The notes under the pieces: generated by a model
What the model was told of the DNA's origin: nothing
The model's input: the letters and a program-made list of their open reading frames with translations, nothing else
Databases searched by the model: none
Translations under genes and position numbers: made by a program
Part shown: positions 60,284-64,000 of the stretch, in pieces
Position numbering within the stretch: position 1 is the first letter of the stretch
Layout: each line of letters opens with the position of its first letter
Assembly (NCBI GenBank): GCA_037974665.1
Contig: CM075770.1
Location: 61,391,850-61,455,849, forward strand
Length of the DNA: 64,000 nt
Direction: 5' to 3'
Source of the DNA: Ehretia macrophylla
Lineage: Eukaryota; Streptophyta; Magnoliopsida; Boraginales; Ehretiaceae

Positions 60284-63200
60284 TTTGTAGCCCCGTGGTG
60301 GCCATTGGCCACCAAACGGCGACAAAAAGTAAAAGTTTGGTAGCCATTTGGTCGCTAATAGATATGAAGGGCAACAAATTAAAAATATAAATCAAATTGG
60401 TCATATAGATAAATAATATCATTTATTTAGAATTAAATTAATAATATAAATCAAAAGTTATTTTTAGATAATATAAAACATATTTACAAAATTTAATGTT
60501 AAATAAATTTAGTTATTTAATATCAAATTAATTAATTTATAATTTATTATAACAAATTTTCATTTTTGAATGCCATTTAGTAGCCCAGTGGTGGCAATTG
60601 GCCACCAAACGGCGACAAAAAGTAAAAGTTTAGTGGTCATTTGGTCGCCAATAGATAGGAAGGGACCACAAATTAAAAATATAAATCAAATTGTTTATAT
60701 AAATAAATAAATTCATTTATTTGGAACAAAATTAATAATATAAATCAAAAGTTGTTTTTAGATAATATAAAACATATTTACAAAATTTAATGTTAAATAA
60801 ATTTAGCTATTTAATATAAAATTAATTAGTTTATAATTTAATGTAACAAATTTTAGTTTTTGAATACTATTTTGTAGCCCCGGGATGGCCATTGGCCACA
60901 AAACGATGACAAAATGTAAAAGTTTGGTGGCCACTTGGTCGCCAATAGACATTAAGGGGCTATAAATTAAAAATATAAATCAAATTGTTTATATAAATAA
61001 ATAAATTCATTTATTTAGATAAAATTAATAATATAAATCGAAAGTTATTTTTAGATAATATAAAACATATTTACAAAATTTAATGTTAAATAAATTTAGT
61101 TATTTAACATAAAATTAAATACTTTATAATTTCTTATAACAAATTTTAGTTTTTGTATACCATTTTGTAGCCCCGTGGTGGCCATTGGCCACCGAACGGT
61201 GATAAAAAGTAAAAGTTTGGTGGCCATCTGGTCGCCAATATATATGAAGGGGCTACAAATTAAAAATATAAATCAAATTGTTTATATAAATAAATAAATT
61301 CATTTATTTAAATAAAATTAATAATATAAATCAAAAGTTGTTTTATATAAAATAAAACATATTTACAAAATTTAATGTTAAATAAATTTAGTTAATTAAT
61401 TTATAATTTATTATAACAAATTTTAGTTTTTTGAATACCATTTTGTAGATCCCTGGTGGCCATTGGCCATCAAACCGCAACAAAAAGTAAAAGCTTGGTG
61501 GACATTTGCTCGCAAATAGATATGAAGAGACTACAAATTAAATATATAAATCAAAAGTTGTATTTAGATAATATAAAACAAATTTACAAAATTTAATGTT
61601 AAATAAATTTAGTTATTTAATACAAAATTAAATAGTTTATAAAGTATTAAAACAAATTTTAGTCTTTGAATACCATTTTGTAATCCCGGGGTGGCCATTG
61701 GCCACAAAACAACGACAAAAAGTAAAAGTTTGGTGGCCATTTGATCGCTAATAGATATGAAGGAGCAACAAATTAAAAATATAAATCAAATTGTTTATAT
61801 ATATAAATAAATTCATTTATTTAGAATAAAATTAATAATATAAATTAGCAGTTATTTTTAGATAATATAAAACAAATTTACAAAATTTAATGTTAAATAA
61901 ATTTAGTTATCTAATATAAAATTAATTAATCTATAATTTTTATAGCAAATTTTAGTTTTTGAATACCATTTTGTAGCCTCGTTGTGGCAATTGGCCACCA
62001 AACGCTGTCAAAAAGTAAAAGTTTGGTGGCCATTTTGTCGCCAATAGATAGGAAGGTGCTACAAATTAAAAATATTATTCAAATTGTATATATAAATAAA
62101 TAAATTACTTTATAAGAATAAAATTAATAATATAAATCAAAAGTTGTTTTTAGATAATATAAAACATAATTACAAAATTTAATGTTAAATAAATTTAGTT
62201 ATTTAATATAAAATTAATTAATTTATAATTTATTATAAAAATTTTAGTTTTTGAATACTATTTTGTAGATCCATGGTGGCCATTGGCCACCAAACGACGA
62301 CAAAAAGTAAAAGTTTGGTGGCCATTTGGTCGCTAATAGATATGAAGGTGCTACAAATTAAAAATATAAATAAAATTGTTTATATAAATAAATAAATTTA
62401 TTTATTTAGAATAAAATTACTAATATAATTCAAAAGTTATTTTTAGATAATATAAAACATATTTTCAAACTTTAATGTTAAATAAATTTAGTTATTTAAT
62501 ATAAAATTAATTAGTTTATTATTTATTATAACAAATTTTAGTTTTTGAATACCATTTTGTAGCCCCGTGGTGGCCATTGGCCACCAAAAGGCAACAAAAA
62601 GTAAAAGTTTGGTGGCCATTTAATCGCTAATAGATATGAAGGGCAACAAATTAAAAATATAAATCAAATTGGTCATATAGATAAATAATATCATTTATTT
62701 AGAATTAAATTAATAATATAAATCAAAAGTTATTTTTAGATAATATAAAACATATTTACAAAATTTAATGTTAAATAAATTTAGTTATTTAATATCAAAT
62801 TAATTAATTTATAATTTATTATAACAAATTTTCAATTTTGAATGCCATTTAGTAGCCCAGTGGTGGCAATTGGCCACCAAACGGCGACAAAAAGTAAAAG
62901 TTTAGTGGTCATTTGGTCGCCAATAGATAGGAAGGGGCCACAAATTAAAAATATAAATCAAATTGTTTATATAAATAAATAAATTCATTTATTTGGACCA
63001 AATTAATAATATAAATCAAAAGTTGTTTTTAGATAATATAAAACATATTTACAAAATTTAATGTTAAATAAATTTAGTTATTTAATATAAAATTAATTAA
63101 TTTATAATTTATTATAACAAATTTTAGTTTTTGAATACTATTTTGTAGCCCCGGGGTGGCCATTGGCCACAAAACGGTGACAAAAAGTAAAAGATTGGCA

Positions 63201-64000
63201 GCCACTTGGGCGCTAATAGCCATGAAGGGGCTACAAATTGAAAATATAAATCAAATTGTTTATATAAATAAATAAATTCATTTATTTAGAATAAAATTTA
63301 TAATATAAATCAAAAGTTGTCTTTAGATAATATAAAACATATTTACAAAATTTTATATTAAATAAATTTAGTTATTTAATATTAAATTAATTAATTTATA
63401 ATATATTATAACAAATTTTAGTTTTTGAATTCCATTTTGTAGCCCCATGGTGGCCATTGGCCACCAAACGGTGAGAAAAAGTAAAAGTTTGGTGGCCATT
63501 TGGTTGCTAATATATATGAAAGGGCTACAAATTAAAAATATAAATCAAATTGTTTATATAAATAAATAAATTCATTTTTTTAAAATAAAATTAATAATAT
63601 AAATCAAAAGTTGTTTTTAGATAATATAAAATATATTAAAAAAATTTAATGTTAAATAAATTTAGTTATTTAATTTAAATTTAGTTATTTAATATTAAAT
63701 TAATTAATTATTATATATTATAACAAATTTTTATTTTTGAATACCATTTTGTAGCCCCGTGGTGGCCATTGGCCACCAAACGGCGTCAAAAAGTAAAAGT
63801 TTGGTGGCCATTTGGTCGCTAATATATATGAAAGTGCTACAAATTAAAAATATAAATCAAAAGTTGTATTTAGATAATATAAAACATATTTACAAAATTT
63901 AATGTTAAATAAATTTAGTTATTTAATACAAAATTAAATAGTTTATAATCTATTATAACAAATTTTAGTTTTTGAATACCATTTTGTAATCCCGGGGTGG
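60284..64000. repeat. Satellite array, block 3
   Basis: Same monomer family, about 13 copies, but with different private variants: GATAAATAATATCATTTATTT (60400 and 62680), TTTAGTAGCCCAGTGGTGG (60580 and 62850), CCCCGGG(A/G)TGG boxes and a shortened monomer with AAATCAAAAGTTGTATTTAG (61540 and 63860). These recur at about 2273-2306 bp, a roughly eight-monomer higher-order period. No gene. The right edge is cut by the window. Confidence 0.95.

Overview
This window is nuclear DNA from a flowering plant with a repeat-rich genome, probably from a heterochromatic (pericentromeric or centromeric) satellite array. The plant assignment rests on four things: a Ty3/gypsy chromovirus with a plant-type gag-pol, LTR elements primed by initiator Met tRNA, a TRIM element, and a tandem satellite with monomers of about 290 bp. 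The species cannot be told from the sequence. There is no host gene. The only recognisable coding sequence is one decayed retrotransposon gag-pol on the minus strand (21367-26063).

Layout: (1) 1-18935, satellite array with higher-order repeats, best seen as a 9-monomer unit of 2617 bp at 9647-12263. (2) 18936-28833, a 9.9 kb chromodomain-bearing Ty3/gypsy element (Tekay/Del-like) in minus orientation, with 2.4-2.5 kb LTRs and a 5 bp target duplication in the satellite. (3) 28834-35167, the same satellite continuing. (4) 35168-60283, a nested cluster. An antisense, truncated LTR remnant is split by a noncoding large-LTR element (LARD-I, 35678-59252). That element is split by a second noncoding family present as an LTR-internal-LTR-internal-LTR chain (LARD-II, 38832-54741) and by a 601 bp TRIM (55078-55678). 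All three inner insertions keep perfect 5 bp target duplications. (5) 60284-64000, satellite again, with a different, roughly 2.3 kb higher-order period.

How the parts relate: the two noncoding families look like non-autonomous partners of a Tekay-like element. They share with it the terminal TGTGACAC, the PBS and a stretch of leader after it, the polypurine-tract-proximal sequence (which in the gypsy element encodes the end of pol), and a block inside the LTR. That LTR block carries a GGTTGCGCAACC palindrome, a GC-rich hairpin and a second stem-loop whose stem shows compensatory change between families. The block lies between a conserved GTGAGGGA-like donor and a TTTCAGG-like acceptor, so it may be intronic. 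This shared LTR module is the most unusual signal among the retroelements.

In the satellite, the striking feature is that each full monomer is centred on a 96 bp imperfect palindrome. It has 11 bp perfect outer arms, 25 bp inner arms and a 6 bp loop, followed by about 195 bp of very AT-rich linker. Some monomers have lost exactly one arm, and these derived forms recur in several higher-order copies.
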